From contig DAOWHI010000181.1 of the NCBI GenBank assembly GCA_030641505.1, forward strand, positions 1-13,011: DNA of 13,011 bases. The letters are read 5' to 3'. Positions 1-6,587 of the stretch are shown piece by piece; within the stretch, counting starts at the first letter, position 1, and each line of letters starts with the position of its first letter. Position numbers and translations under genes: made by a program. Source of the DNA: Gemmatimonadota bacterium (GTDB taxonomy: Bacteria > Gemmatimonadota > Gemmatimonadetes > JACCXV01 > JAHWKZ01). A model generated the notes under the pieces. It had not been told where the DNA came from. It worked only from the letters and a program-made list of their open reading frames with translations, and ran no database searches.

Positions 1-231
1 CTGACCAACTACATCATCCCGACCAGCGACGACGTGCCGCCGATCCGGGTGAGCTTCGTCGAGAACCCGTTCGCTCATGGCCCACATGGCGCAAAGGGAC
101 TCGGCGAGCTGCCCATGGATGGACCGGCCCCAGCGATCGCCAACGCGGTCGCCCGCGCGATCGACGCCGACCCGTGCGAGATCCCATTGACGCCCGAACG
201 AGTCATGGGCCTCTTGTCCAATGGTCGCTGA
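1..231 (+). CDS. Xanthine dehydrogenase-type molybdopterin-binding subunit, C-terminal fragment
   Basis: This is the last 76 codons of a gene entering from the left edge; frame 1 is open from base 1 to the TGA at 229-231. The tail contains PFAHGPHGAKGLGELPMDG followed by an Ala-rich helix (APAIANAVARAI). This matches the C-terminus of the large molybdenum-hydroxylase subunit (xanthine dehydrogenase, CoxL, aldehyde oxidase families), where the GxKGxGE motif carries the catalytic glutamate near the Mo centre. The next two genes encode the 2Fe-2S and FAD subunits, so the enzyme is a three-polypeptide hydroxylase. Four urate/allantoin genes nearby make xanthine/hypoxanthine the most likely substrate, which is a contextual inference. 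The stop overlaps or nearly touches the next start, as expected for one operon. Other purine or N-heterocycle hydroxylases of the family cannot be excluded from a fragment. Confidence 0.85.
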   Translation: MTNYIIPTSDDVPPIRVSFVENPFAHGPHGAKGLGELPMDGPAPAIANAVARAIDADPCEIPLTPERVMGLLSNGR

Positions 232-244
232 CTCAGTGCCGCCA

Positions 245-709
245 ATGAACCGATCACCGATCGATGTCGCGTTCACGCTGAACGGGCTGGAGGTCGCGAT
301 CAGTATCGATCCCGCCGAGCGTTTGCTCGACACGCTGCGGTATCGACTCGGCATGACCGGCACAAAAGAAGGATGCGGCGAGGGAGAGTGCGGCGCGTGC
401 ACCGTGCACGTGGACGGCATACCGGTGAACTCGTGCTTGATCCCCACGTACCAGATGCGTGGCACCCGGGTGCGCACGGTCGAATCGATCGACCCGGCCG
501 ACGTGAGCGCACTACTCGGGTCCGGCGCGACCCAATGCGGTGCGTGTACGCCGGGCGTCGTCATGACCGCGGTATGGGTCTGGGAGCACCCCGAGTTGCT
601 CGAGAGCCACACGCTGCGCCAGCTCATGGCCGGCAACTTGTGCCGGTGCACCGGTTACGACGGGATCATCGCTGGCGTGGGCCAAACGCTGGAGGAAAAC
701 GGTCGGTGA
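245..709 (+). CDS. Xanthine dehydrogenase-type 2Fe-2S subunit
   Basis: Small iron-sulfur subunit of a molybdenum hydroxylase; it passes electrons from the Mo centre to FAD. From the ATG at 245 the protein has 154 residues, usual for CoxS/XDH small subunits. The N-terminal plant-ferredoxin-like domain carries GCGEGECGACTV (Cys44, Cys49, Cys52) plus Cys64. The C-terminal helical domain carries QCGACTPG (Cys98, Cys101) and LCRCTGY (Cys133, Cys135). All eight ligands for the two 2Fe-2S clusters are therefore present. An in-frame ATG at 221, overlapping the previous gene by 11 bp, would add eight residues. I prefer 245 because the cysteine positions then fall where the family has them, but neither start has a clear Shine-Dalgarno. 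The stop TGA at 707-709 overlaps the GTG start of the FAD subunit. Very sure of the family; the substrate is inferred from neighbours. Confidence 0.95.
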   Translation: MNRSPIDVAFTLNGLEVAISIDPAERLLDTLRYRLGMTGTKEGCGEGECGACTVHVDGIPVNSCLIPTYQMRGTRVRTVESIDPADVSALLGSGATQCGACTPGVVMTAVWVWEHPELLESHTLRQLMAGNLCRCTGYDGIIAGVGQTLEENGR

Positions 710-1527
710 CCGTCTTCATGCCGACCACGCTGACCGAGGCGCTCGAGATTCGATGCGCCGAAGACGCCACACCGATGGCCGGCGGGACCGACTTGCTCGT
801 TCACTGGCCTGAACAGCTCGAGCGCCACGATCGCGACTACTTGGATCTGTGGGGTTTGGACGAACTCCGTCGCATCGAGTGGTCGGATGACATGCTCGAG
901 CTCGGCGCGCTCACGACGTACTGGGACGTCGTCACCGACGCCAGGGTCGGCGCCGCCTTCCCGTTGCTGGTCGACGCCGCGCGCCAGGTCGGCGCGGTCC
1001 AGATCCAGGCCCGCGGAACGTGGGCCGGGAACATCGCCAATGGCTCCCCCGCTGCCGACGGGGTTCCGGTCTTGATGGCGTACGGTGGGACGGTGGTGGT
1101 CGCCTCGTCCGAGGGGCACCGCGAAGTGCCGCTCGAGCGGTTCTACTCCGGCTACAAGGAGATGGACCTCACACCGGACGAGCTTATCGTCGCGATCCGG
1201 ATTCCGAGGCGGACCTACCGGCACCAACGGTTTATCAAGGTCGGGTTGCGTCGTGCTCAGGCGATCGCCAAGGTGGGTGCAGCGATGGTGTCGAACGGCT
1301 CGGGTTGGCGTGTGGTCGCGAGCAGCGTCGCACCGACGATCCGCCGGTGTCCAACAATCGAAGCGCGGATCTCGAACGGTCAGCCACTCGGGTCGCCTGA
1401 TGATCTGCTGCCAGCGATACGCACGGATGTCTCGCCTATCGATGACCTGCGGTCGACGGCGGCCTATCGCGAGCAGGTGATGAGCCGAGTCCTTTACTAC
1501 GCGATCGAGGAAATGAACCACCGATGA
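706..1527 (+). CDS. Xanthine dehydrogenase-type FAD-binding subunit
   Basis: Medium subunit carrying FAD, which takes electrons from the 2Fe-2S clusters and passes them to NAD or another acceptor. The 273-residue product has the two FAD-contact motifs of the CoxM/XDH family: MAGGTDLLV near residues 24-32 and RGTWAGNIANGSPAAD near residues 104-119. The C-terminal CO-dehydrogenase flavoprotein domain follows. The frame is open much further upstream, to about 373, but that part is a shadow of the 2Fe-2S gene. The GTG at 706 is chosen because it forms a GTGA overlap with the upstream stop and has GGAGG at 691-695, 10 bases before it; an ATG at 718 is an alternative. The stop TGA overlaps the ATG of the next gene. 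Function as a xanthine dehydrogenase subunit is inferred from the linked urate pathway. Confidence 0.93.
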   Translation: MTVFMPTTLTEALEIRCAEDATPMAGGTDLLVHWPEQLERHDRDYLDLWGLDELRRIEWSDDMLELGALTTYWDVVTDARVGAAFPLLVDAARQVGAVQIQARGTWAGNIANGSPAADGVPVLMAYGGTVVVASSEGHREVPLERFYSGYKEMDLTPDELIVAIRIPRRTYRHQRFIKVGLRRAQAIAKVGAAMVSNGSGWRVVASSVAPTIRRCPTIEARISNGQPLGSPDDLLPAIRTDVSPIDDLRSTAAYREQVMSRVLYYAIEEMNHR

Positions 1528-2888
1528 ACGACACGCCACGAACGCTCAAAGACGCGGCGGTCGCCGCAGCTCTCGATGGGCTCGCGTCCGCCAACCGAAA
1601 CTTCACCGCCGCTTATCCCGGTCAACGTCTCGGCCGGCAGCCGGTTCACACCGTCTACGGTGGGGCGGACCTCTTTCGCGCCGATTCGGCGGCTAAGCTT
1701 GGGGCCGTCGCGCGCCAGACACTGAACCGGCATGCGCCGGCATACGAGATTTTCGCCAAGGTGGTCGGGATCCCTGACGAGCCGGCAGAGTTGGCCGAAG
1801 ACGTTTACCTGCGTGTCGCCGACAAGCTCGAGAAGGAACCGGTCGAGGACTTCCGCATCGATTTCGAGGACGGCTACGGCCATCGTCCCGACGAAGAAGA
1901 AGACGCTTGTGCGGTGAGTGCGGCCCGCGAGGTCGCCACCGGTCTCGACCGCGGATCGCTGCCGCCGTTCATCGGCATTCGCACAAAGCCGTTTACCGAC
2001 ACGCTGGCCGATCGTGCGATCAGCACGCTCGACATCTTCGTCACCGCGCTATTGGACGCCACCGGCGGAAAGCTGCCCCCGGGTTTCGTGGTCACCAATC
2101 CGAAGGTGGTCGTACCCCAACAGGTCGCTGTGCTGGCTGACCTCTTCGACCAACTCGAGGCGGGCCTCTCCCTCCCTTCCGGAGCGCTCAAGATGGAGAT
2201 TATGGTCGAGACACCCCAATCGATCATCGGCCCCGATGGCCGGTGCGCGCTGCCGGGCCTCATCGCCGCCGGTCGCGGTCGCTGCATCGCGGCCCACTTT
2301 GGTCTCTACGATTACAGCGCAAGCGTCGAGATCACCGCCCATCATCAGGATCTCGATCACCCCGCGTGCGACTTCGCGCGACACATGATGCAGGTGGCGC
2401 TAAGTGATACAGGTGTATGGCTTTCTGATGGGGCAACAAATGTCTTGCCGGCGCGAAGTCACCGCCCCTCACCGGGGTCGACGCTGACCCTCCAGCAGGA
2501 GCAGGAGAACCGGCTTGCCGTCCACCGCGGCTGGCACCTCCATTTCAGCCACGTCCTCCACAGCTTGAAACATGCCTACTTCCAGGGGTGGGACCTGCAT
2601 CCGGCTCAACTCCCGACGCGGTACGCCGCGCTGTACGCGTTTTTTCTTCAAGAGCGCGACGCCGCGATCGAGCGGTTGAGTCAGTTCGTCGGCCAGGCTG
2701 CCCGGGCCACGTTGACCGGCGATGTGTTTGACGACGCCGCCACCGGTCAAGCGTTGCTCAACTTCTTTTTGCGGGGCGTCAACTGTGGTGCGTTCGATAA
2801 CAACGACATCGAGCGAACCGGCCTTACGCTAGCCGAGATCGAAACTCGCTCGTTCGCTCACATCGTCGCCGTTCGTCAACCGAGCTAA
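1524..2888 (+). CDS. DUF6986 family protein, CitE/HpcH aldolase-like (possible glyoxylate- or ureidoglycolate-related enzyme)
   Basis: A 454-residue protein that I place in the DUF6986 family, often annotated as an aldolase or 'phosphoenolpyruvate kinase'; no function is established that I know of. The layout resembles the CitE/HpcH TIM-barrel lyases: DFRIDFEDGYG at residues 109-119 (compare the acidic LEDA-type strand), GIRTKPF at 151-157, PKVVVP at 193-198, MEIMVETPQSI at 224-234 with a probable metal-ligand Glu229, and HFGLYDYSASVEI at 258-270. It is longer than CitE by a C-terminal helical region. Its ATG overlaps the FAD-subunit stop (ATGA), so it is translationally coupled to the xanthine dehydrogenase genes and probably acts in purine catabolism. 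A role in using glyoxylate, the end product of ureidoglycolate breakdown, is a guess from the fold and context. It ends 4 bp from the convergent uraH stop. Confidence 0.85.
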   Translation: MNDTPRTLKDAAVAAALDGLASANRNFTAAYPGQRLGRQPVHTVYGGADLFRADSAAKLGAVARQTLNRHAPAYEIFAKVVGIPDEPAELAEDVYLRVADKLEKEPVEDFRIDFEDGYGHRPDEEEDACAVSAAREVATGLDRGSLPPFIGIRTKPFTDTLADRAISTLDIFVTALLDATGGKLPPGFVVTNPKVVVPQQVAVLADLFDQLEAGLSLPSGALKMEIMVETPQSIIGPDGRCALPGLIAAGRGRCIAAHFGLYDYSASVEITAHHQDLDHPACDFARHMMQVALSDTGVWLSDGATNVLPARSHRPSPGSTLTLQQEQENRLAVHRGWHLHFSHVLHSLKHAYFQGWDLHPAQLPTRYAALYAFFLQERDAAIERLSQFVGQAARATLTGDVFDDAATGQALLNFFLRGVNCGAFDNNDIERTGLTLAEIETRSFAHIVAVRQPS

Positions 2889-2892
2889 CGAG

Positions 2893-3234
2893 TCAACTTC
2901 CGCGATAGGTCGAGTAGCCAAACGGATTGAGCAGGATCGGCACGTGGTAGTGCTGGGTCGGGTCGGCGACCGAGAATGTGACCTCGACGTGCGGATAGAA
3001 AGCGGCCACGCCGAGCCGATCGAAGTAGGCGCCGGTTTCGAACCGGAGTCGGTACTCTCCCGATTCCAGCGTGTCGGCGAGCAAGTCGCTCACCCGTCCA
3101 TCACCATCGGTTGTATCGCTTCCGATCTCACGCCACTCCCCGCTCGCGTCGCGGTTCGAGAGTCGAACGTCGATTCCCGCTGCCGGACGCCCGGCCGCGG
3201 TGTCAAGGACGTGGGTCGTGATCGGGCTCGTCAA
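2893..3234 (-). CDS. uraH: 5-hydroxyisourate hydrolase (transthyretin-like)
   Basis: Hydrolyses 5-hydroxyisourate, the product of urate oxidation, to OHCU (2-oxo-4-hydroxy-4-carboxy-5-ureidoimidazoline). The 113-residue length is typical of bacterial transthyretin-related proteins. Diagnostic motifs are all present: THVLDTA near the N-terminus (His8), TDGDGR with Arg47, HYHVP (His95, His97) and the C-terminal YRGS that separates HIU hydrolases from transthyretin itself. There is no signal peptide, so it should be cytoplasmic. The start is TTG at 3234, the only plausible one, because the THVLDTA motif begins just six codons in. It lies inside the end of uraD, a 32-nt overlap, implying translational coupling. 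It is the last gene of the allB-alc-uraD-uraH operon and acts immediately before UraD in the pathway. Confidence 0.96.
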   Translation of the reverse strand: MTSPITTHVLDTAAGRPAAGIDVRLSNRDASGEWREIGSDTTDGDGRVSDLLADTLESGEYRLRFETGAYFDRLGVAAFYPHVEVTFSVADPTQHYHVPILLNPFGYSTYRGS

Positions 3235-3733
3235 CGAACAGCTTCTCCAATCGCAGGATCGTGATCTTTCGGAGTTCTTCGGTCGCCACCGCCAACTCTG
3301 TGTCGGGACTGTTCCCTAATCGCGCTTCGAGCGCGGCCGCCATCTCGTCGCCGCTCTTGCCGGTGGCACAGATCAGAAAGATATAGCCGAACTTCTCTTC
3401 GTACGCTTGCTGTCCCACCGCCAGTCGGTCGCGTGTTTCGTCATCGGCCTTGGCCAGCCCAGATTGCTCCTCGCGCGACCAATCTCGGGTGGCGCGGAAC
3501 CGGTCTCCGTCCGGACGCTCCCCGATGCGTGGATGGTGATCGATCGCCCACTGCCAATCTTCTTCGTCCAGCTCGCGCCACGCTTCGTCGGCGGCCAGGC
3601 GCCACTCCTCGACGCTGTCGTACGGCCGACCGTCGACGACCCGCTTTGCCCATCGTTCGACCGCACAACAGCGAAGCAGCTCGGCTCGCGCCTCTTCCGA
3701 CGAAAGGCCATTGACGCGCTCGAGGCCGCTCAC
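3203..3733 (-). CDS. uraD: 2-oxo-4-hydroxy-4-carboxy-5-ureidoimidazoline (OHCU) decarboxylase
   Basis: Decarboxylates OHCU stereospecifically to S-(+)-allantoin, the step between UraH and allantoinase. The protein has 176 residues, the usual size. It has DHHPRIGERP at residues 65-74, including the catalytic-type His67 of the HPRIG signature, SREEQSG near 86-92 with the conserved acidic residue, and FGYIFLICATGKS at 115-127, the strongest family hallmark. The start GTG at 3733 overlaps the allantoicase stop (GTGA), so it is coupled to alc. Its 3' end overlaps uraH by 32 nt. It is a stand-alone enzyme here, whereas some bacteria fuse it to urate oxidase; no urate oxidase domain is present in this or any other gene in the window. 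Confidence 0.96.
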   Translation of the reverse strand: MSGLERVNGLSSEEARAELLRCCAVERWAKRVVDGRPYDSVEEWRLAADEAWRELDEEDWQWAIDHHPRIGERPDGDRFRATRDWSREEQSGLAKADDETRDRLAVGQQAYEEKFGYIFLICATGKSGDEMAAALEARLGNSPDTELAVATEELRKITILRLEKLFVDEPDHDPRP

Positions 3734-4752
3734 AGGACCCTGGCTTCAGCTAGTTCCCCGTAGGCTCGAAAACGGGCTACGCCACCATCCGGGTAGATGT
3801 TGAGCCGCAGGTGGGTCGCGGTATGCGGCACGGTCGTGGGTGGCTCGAATCGGTGCTCCCGGTCAGCCTCCAGCTCGGTCCGCCCTAGCAGCTCAGCCCA
3901 CTCGCCGTCCGGAACGTCCAACTCATCAGCATCGGTCTCGACGTCCAGCGCTTCGACCGAACAAGCCGCGGGGTAGTTCCCCTTGAAGTGGTCCGTATCG
4001 ACCTGGACGGTGGAGATCATTCCGCGCCGGCCCAATCGAACGACGACCCAGTCGCGTCCCGGACCGCGGCGACGGCGGGTTTCCCAACCGTCGAACATGC
4101 CGGTCGACTTTCCCGGCAACAGCAGATTCCCGGGTTGACTGAAGAACGCGTCCGAGCAGTCAATTACGCGACCACCGCACAGCGCTGCGGCCAAGTCGAT
4201 CTCGCCGGCGATGCGCTCCCAATCCGGTCGAACGAGCCCATGCACGCGCAGCCTCGCCACACCGCCATCGGGGTAGATGTTGAGCCGAACGTGAGTGTAC
4301 CGCCCGGTCTCGCCGAGCTCGAACGGGTTGGGCGTGTTGGGCTCGAGATCGACTTCGCGCAGTATCGTCTTCCAGTCGGTGTGTTCGATCCACTCTGGTT
4401 GGTCGGTCAGGCCCTGTTCAACCACGCACGCTTCGAGCGACGCTCTGGCGGGGTGGTTGCCACGGAAGTGGGTCGTGTCGATTGTCACCCCGCGAGGCTC
4501 ACCCGCAGCGCCAAGACGTACGACACACCAATCGTGGCCCGCTTCACGACGACGGCGCGTTTCCCACCCATCCATCCACTTGCCGCGATCGGTGTAGCGG
4601 TCGGGGTCGAACACCGGCGGGCCGGGCTTTAGCAGGTTTTCGGCGGGCGCGAAGAACTCATCGTTGAACGCCACCACCTCCCCCCCCAACCGCTCCGCCA
4701 CGAGATCGCAGTAGCGCTCGAACCCAAACTCTTCCGGCTCGTGATCCATCAT
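3730..4752 (-). CDS. alc: Allantoicase
   Basis: Hydrolyses allantoate to (S)-ureidoglycolate and urea. The roughly 340-residue protein is built of two homologous allantoicase (jelly-roll) repeats. Each has a DGWETRRRR block followed by DWxVVRLG, a THFRGNHPA or DHFKGNYPA segment, and a closing LNIYPDGGVARxR strand. The repeat is visible even in DNA: 17 identical bases at 3791-3807 and 4271-4287. I chose the ATG at 4752 because it forms an ATGA overlap with the allantoinase stop; an ATG at 4770 would add six residues (MAQGGG). Both sites have purine-rich Shine-Dalgarno-like sequence very close upstream (GGAGGG at 4753-4758, AGGAGA at 4771-4776). A run of eight G on the coding strand (4680-4687) encodes part of LGGE near the N-terminus. 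The downstream uraD overlaps by 4 bp. The product would need a ureidoglycolate lyase or urea-releasing enzyme that is not in this window. Confidence 0.96.
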   Translation of the reverse strand: MMDHEPEEFGFERYCDLVAERLGGEVVAFNDEFFAPAENLLKPGPPVFDPDRYTDRGKWMDGWETRRRREAGHDWCVVRLGAAGEPRGVTIDTTHFRGNHPARASLEACVVEQGLTDQPEWIEHTDWKTILREVDLEPNTPNPFELGETGRYTHVRLNIYPDGGVARLRVHGLVRPDWERIAGEIDLAAALCGGRVIDCSDAFFSQPGNLLLPGKSTGMFDGWETRRRRGPGRDWVVVRLGRRGMISTVQVDTDHFKGNYPAACSVEALDVETDADELDVPDGEWAELLGRTELEADREHRFEPPTTVPHTATHLRLNIYPDGGVARFRAYGELAEARVL

Positions 4753-6125
4753 CCCTCCACCTTGAGCCATTCTCCTGACGGGTCGGCGAAGGCGCCGCGG
4801 TCGTAGACCGACTGGCCGCGCAGAAACGTCTGTTCGACCACACCGTACAACGTGCGACCCTGGTACGGCGTCAACGCGTGCCGGTGGTGGAGCTTCTCAG
4901 CGTCGACCTCGAACGCCTGATCGGGATCCCAGATCACCAAGTCGCCGTCTCGGCCGACCGCGATCGCTCCCTTTCTGGACTCGACGCCAGCCAAACGTGC
5001 CGACCGACCGCACATCCATCTCGCGATATCGTCGACATCGAAGCCCCGGCTGCGGCCGGCGGTCCAAACCGCCGCCAGGCTCAGCTGGAGCGACGCGATC
5101 CCACCCCAAGCGGTCACGAAGTTACCGCTCTCGATCTGCTTGAGGTCGGGTGGACACGGCGAGTGATCGGAAGCCACCAGATCGATCGTTCCGTCCGCCA
5201 AACCAGCCCAGAGCGCGTCCCGATGATCGGTGTCCCGGATCGGTGGCGCGCACTTGCACGTCGTGTCACCGTCGTCGATCTCCTCGGCAGCGAACGTCAG
5301 GTAGTGGGGACATGTCTCGACGGTGAGCGGGGTCCCGCACCCCCTGGCGGCTCGGATCGCGTCGAGCGCGGTTGCGCTCGCCAAGTGCACGACGTGCACC
5401 CGACAGCCGGTCGCACGGCTCAGATCAATCAACCGTGCGATGGCTCGTTCTTCGCACTTCGGCGGCCGCGACGCCAGGTAGTCGCTGTAAGGCTGCCGCG
5501 ACCGCCCTTCGATCGTGTCCAACGATGGCTCATCCTCGGCGTGAACGAGCAGCACCGCGTCTCGTCGTGCCAGTATCTCCATTGCGCGGCTCAACTCCTC
5601 GTCGCCTATCGCTTCGAACTCAGGCACACCGGACGGCACGAGAAACGCTTTGAATCCGAGCGCGCCGGCATCCAGCAGCGGCTCGAGCTCAGCTCTATTC
5701 CCCGGCACGACACCACCCCAAAACCCAACGTCGACCGCACATCTTCCGCGCGCTGCGGTGACCTTCTCGTGCAACGCGTCAACAGTAGTCGTCGCCGGAA
5801 TCGAGTTCAGCGGCATGTCCACGATCGTCGTTACGCCACCCGCAGCCGCGGCGCGGGTCGCCGTCTCGAATCCTTCCCAATCGGTGCGGCCGGGCTCGTT
5901 TACGTGGACGTGGGTATCGACCACCCCTGGCATGACGAAGTGATTCCCCGCATCGACGACACTCGCATCTTCCGAATCGGCGTCATGACCGTCGATCGAC
6001 ACGATCACGCCGTTATCGACCCTCACCGTCGCCGGCCGGATCCCGTCCGCAAGGACGACGCGTCGGCCACGCACGACAAGCCGAGGCTCGGTCACGTTGC
6101 TAGCTTTTTTGGGGGCACGGCTCAT
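4749..6125 (-). CDS. allB: Allantoinase
   Basis: Zinc-type amidohydrolase opening the hydantoin ring of allantoin to give allantoate. The 458-residue chain has a complete cyclic amidohydrolase signature. This comprises DTHVHVNEPGRTDWEGF (His72, His74), GFKAF with Lys159 as the probable carbamylated metal-bridging lysine, VHAED (His195), HVVHLA (His244, His247), ETCPHYL at 270-276, KCAPPIR and SDHSPCP with the catalytic Asp320. NEPGRTDWEG separates allantoinase from dihydroorotase and hydantoinase. It is the first gene of allB-alc-uraD-uraH. The ATG at 6125 has no Shine-Dalgarno, but a TAGATT element lies 6 bases before it, which would suit a leaderless transcript. GTG at 6095 is an alternative start that would skip a lysine-rich leader encoded by a C5A6 tract. 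Confidence 0.97.
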   Translation of the reverse strand: MSRAPKKASNVTEPRLVVRGRRVVLADGIRPATVRVDNGVIVSIDGHDADSEDASVVDAGNHFVMPGVVDTHVHVNEPGRTDWEGFETATRAAAAGGVTTIVDMPLNSIPATTTVDALHEKVTAARGRCAVDVGFWGGVVPGNRAELEPLLDAGALGFKAFLVPSGVPEFEAIGDEELSRAMEILARRDAVLLVHAEDEPSLDTIEGRSRQPYSDYLASRPPKCEERAIARLIDLSRATGCRVHVVHLASATALDAIRAARGCGTPLTVETCPHYLTFAAEEIDDGDTTCKCAPPIRDTDHRDALWAGLADGTIDLVASDHSPCPPDLKQIESGNFVTAWGGIASLQLSLAAVWTAGRSRGFDVDDIARWMCGRSARLAGVESRKGAIAVGRDGDLVIWDPDQAFEVDAEKLHHRHALTPYQGRTLYGVVEQTFLRGQSVYDRGAFADPSGEWLKVEG

Positions 6126-6137
6126 GGCGTCAATCTA
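6126..6137 (-). promoter_or_regulatory. Possible leaderless -10 element for allB
   Basis: Reading the minus strand, TAGATT (6137-6132) is followed by six bases (GACGCC) and then the allB ATG at 6125. TANNNT placed about 7-12 bases before a start codon is the geometry of leaderless promoters in Actinobacteria and Deinococcus. It would explain the lack of a Shine-Dalgarno. No convincing -35 hexamer is seen, so this rests on one short motif. Confidence 0.3.
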
Positions 6138-6152
6138 GATCGAGGATCGATC

Positions 6153-6587
6153 TTGCACGCACCGAAACAGGAGGATCCAGCCGACCAGCGAGTGAGACTC
6201 GATCGCTGGCTCTGGGCGGCCCGGCAGTACAAGACGCGATCGCTAGGTTCCAAGGCGGTCGGCGGCGGCAAAGTTCGACTGAACGACCGCCGAACAAAGC
6301 CCGGTGTGGCGGTACACATCGGTGACCGTGTAACGGTCCGCAAAGGTGCGTACGAGTTTCAACTCGTCGTCGAGGCGCTCTCCGAACACCGCGGTCCCGC
6401 GAGCGAGGCGATCAAGTTGTACCGAGAAACACCCGACAGCGTCGCCGAGCGCGAGAAGCGACGCGCGCAGATGAAGCAATCGCTCGTACAAGGCTACGAA
6501 GGCAAGGGACGACCGACCAAGAAGGAGCGCCGTGAACTGGAGCGGCTACGCCGACGCTCGCCGCACGGCCAGCATGAAGGCGACTAG
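6153..6587 (+). CDS. hslR: S4-domain RNA-binding protein, Hsp15 (HslR)-like
   Basis: Small basic RNA-binding protein. E. coli Hsp15 binds free 50S subunits carrying stalled peptidyl-tRNA, so a ribosome-rescue or heat-stress role is the usual expectation. An S4 domain spans about residues 14-65 (VRLDRWLWAARQYKTRS, then KVRLNDRRTKPGxxVHIGD). A linker and a very basic tail follow, with GRPTKKERRELERLRRR, a tail typical of bacterial S4 proteins of this group. The frame is open far upstream, to 4878, but that part is antisense to allB. I chose TTG at 6153 with GAGG at 6142-6145, 7 bases before it, giving 144 residues; GTG at 6192 is an alternative. It is divergent from allB, and its last 42 bases overlap the end of the convergent TrpF-like gene. 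No functional link with purine breakdown is evident. Confidence 0.88.
   Translation: MHAPKQEDPADQRVRLDRWLWAARQYKTRSLGSKAVGGGKVRLNDRRTKPGVAVHIGDRVTVRKGAYEFQLVVEALSEHRGPASEAIKLYRETPDSVAEREKRRAQMKQSLVQGYEGKGRPTKKERRELERLRRRSPHGQHEGD

Noticed and set aside
373..705. Upstream extension of the FAD-subunit frame
   Set aside because: It overlaps the 2Fe-2S gene in another frame and encodes Arg-rich sequence unlike the family. A coupled GTG at 706 with a Shine-Dalgarno explains the start.
655..1539. Minus-strand open frame of 294 codons
   Set aside because: It lies opposite the FAD subunit gene, which has clear family motifs. The translation is Arg/Asp-rich with no domain, as expected for an antisense shadow.
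3791..4287. Direct repeat of 17 bases within alc (3791-3807 and 4271-4287)
   Set aside because: This reflects the known internal duplication of allantoicase (LNIYPDGGVAR in each repeat) and is not a mobile or recombination repeat.
4878..6152. Long plus-strand open frame that continues into the S4 gene
   Set aside because: It is antisense to allantoinase, whose motifs are complete, and the translation has no recognisable domain before the S4 region. It is a high-GC shadow; only 6153-6587 is kept.
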